Origin: JAZSQT01 sp045538075
Lineage (GTDB): Bacteria; Chrysiogenota; Deferribacteres; Deferribacterales; Mucispirillaceae
Assembly (NCBI GenBank): GCA_045538075.1
Contig: JAZSQT010000049.1
Span: forward strand, 1 to 30,568
Reading direction: 5' to 3'
Length of the DNA stretch: 30,568 nucleotides
In this document: one piece after another, positions 30,379-30,568 of the stretch
Numbering within the stretch: the first letter of the stretch is position 1
How the letters are laid out: every line of letters starts with the position of its first letter
Notes under the pieces: model-generated
What the model saw: only the letters and a program-made list of their open reading frames with translations
The model's database searches: none
What the model was told of the DNA's origin: nothing
Made by a program: the position numbers and the translations under genes

Positions 30379-30568
30379 TCTATATTAATAATAAAACTTG
30401 AAACAATAAATATCTTTAAATTTTATCAATAATATTGAAACGATAACGAGATACATAAAGAATACAATTTTTGAACTCAGAAGTAATGACATATATTCAT
30501 TAAATGTTTTTAGCGAACTCTGGGCTTGTCCCCGAGCGTAGCGAGTTTGTGAGCTAATTTAATGAATA
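30357..30568. repeat. R4 element, copy 2 (cut by window end)
   Basis: It matches 14629-14835 in order. The outer end AAGAATACAATTTTT is at 30458-30472. The inner stem CATATATTCATTAAAT (30490-30505) pairs with ATTTAATGAATA (30557-30568), where the window stops. Two base pairs of this stem differ from copy 1 and both partners have changed. Confidence 0.8.

Larger units (their letters stand above)
29791..30568. other. Repeat-filled region upstream of the S10 segment
   Basis: About 780 bases with no gene recognised. After a short AT-rich part that should hold the S10 promoter, they contain one R2 copy (29913-29999), two tandem R3 copies, an R1 end (30162-30212) and the left half of an R4 hairpin cut off by the window edge. 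No remnant of rplC or rpsJ is visible. Confidence 0.7.

Overview
The window comes from a very AT-rich genome. The organism is a diderm (Gram-negative type), because it carries eight type II secretion genes and a phosphoethanolamine-transferase-like sulfatase. AT richness, the T2SS order G-H-I-J-K-L-M-N, the zinc-type ribosomal proteins and dense small intergenic repeats would suit a Deferribacterota (Mucispirillum-like) genome. That placement is my inference from gene style and no search was run.

Layout. (1) 273-5157, minus strand: gspG-H-I-J-K-L-M-N, the pseudopilins, inner-membrane platform and GspN of a T2SS. Genes overlap or nearly abut except after gspG, where a terminator-like hairpin sits. 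(2) 5308-6349, plus: azlC-azlD, a branched-chain amino-acid exporter, divergent from gsp. (3) 6888-10889, plus: a signalling module made of a methyl-accepting chemotaxis protein, a REC-PP2C-HATPase response regulator and a STAS anti-anti-sigma protein, closed by a strong terminator. (4) 11367-12074, plus: a DUF2461 protein. (5) 12075-12711: gene debris, with a copy of the 3' end of the neighbouring sulfatase gene and a truncated ATPase start. (6) 12712-14352, minus: an EptA-like transferase. (7) 14353-15202: a repeat block. (8) 15203-29630, minus: one long S10-spc-alpha translation cluster, rplD-W-B, rpsS, rplV, rpsC, rplP, rpmC, rpsQ, rplN-X-E, rpsN, rpsH, rplF-R, rpsE, rplO, secY, adk, map, infA, rpmJ, rpsM-K-D, rpoA, rplQ, followed by an EcfA-like ATPase whose reading frame runs through the operon terminator. 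(9) 29631-30568: S10 leader and another repeat block.

The main oddities are these. The S10 cluster starts at rplD, so rpsJ and rplC are not in their usual place. rpmD is absent between rpsE and rplO. A terminator hairpin lies inside the start of an ABC ATPase frame. Several families of small structured repeats fill the spacers, including a 260-bp MITE-like unit with 42-bp terminal inverted repeats and a long hairpin element whose two copies differ by compensatory base-pair changes. The two ends of the window carry inverted copies of the same repeat, about 128 bp, enclosing nearly the whole 30 kb.

I see no rRNA, tRNA, CRISPR array, transposase or integrase gene. No complete novel defence or metabolic system is visible. 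The best candidates for something undescribed are the structured repeat families, the terminator/ABC overlap, and the chemoreceptor-linked partner-switching module.
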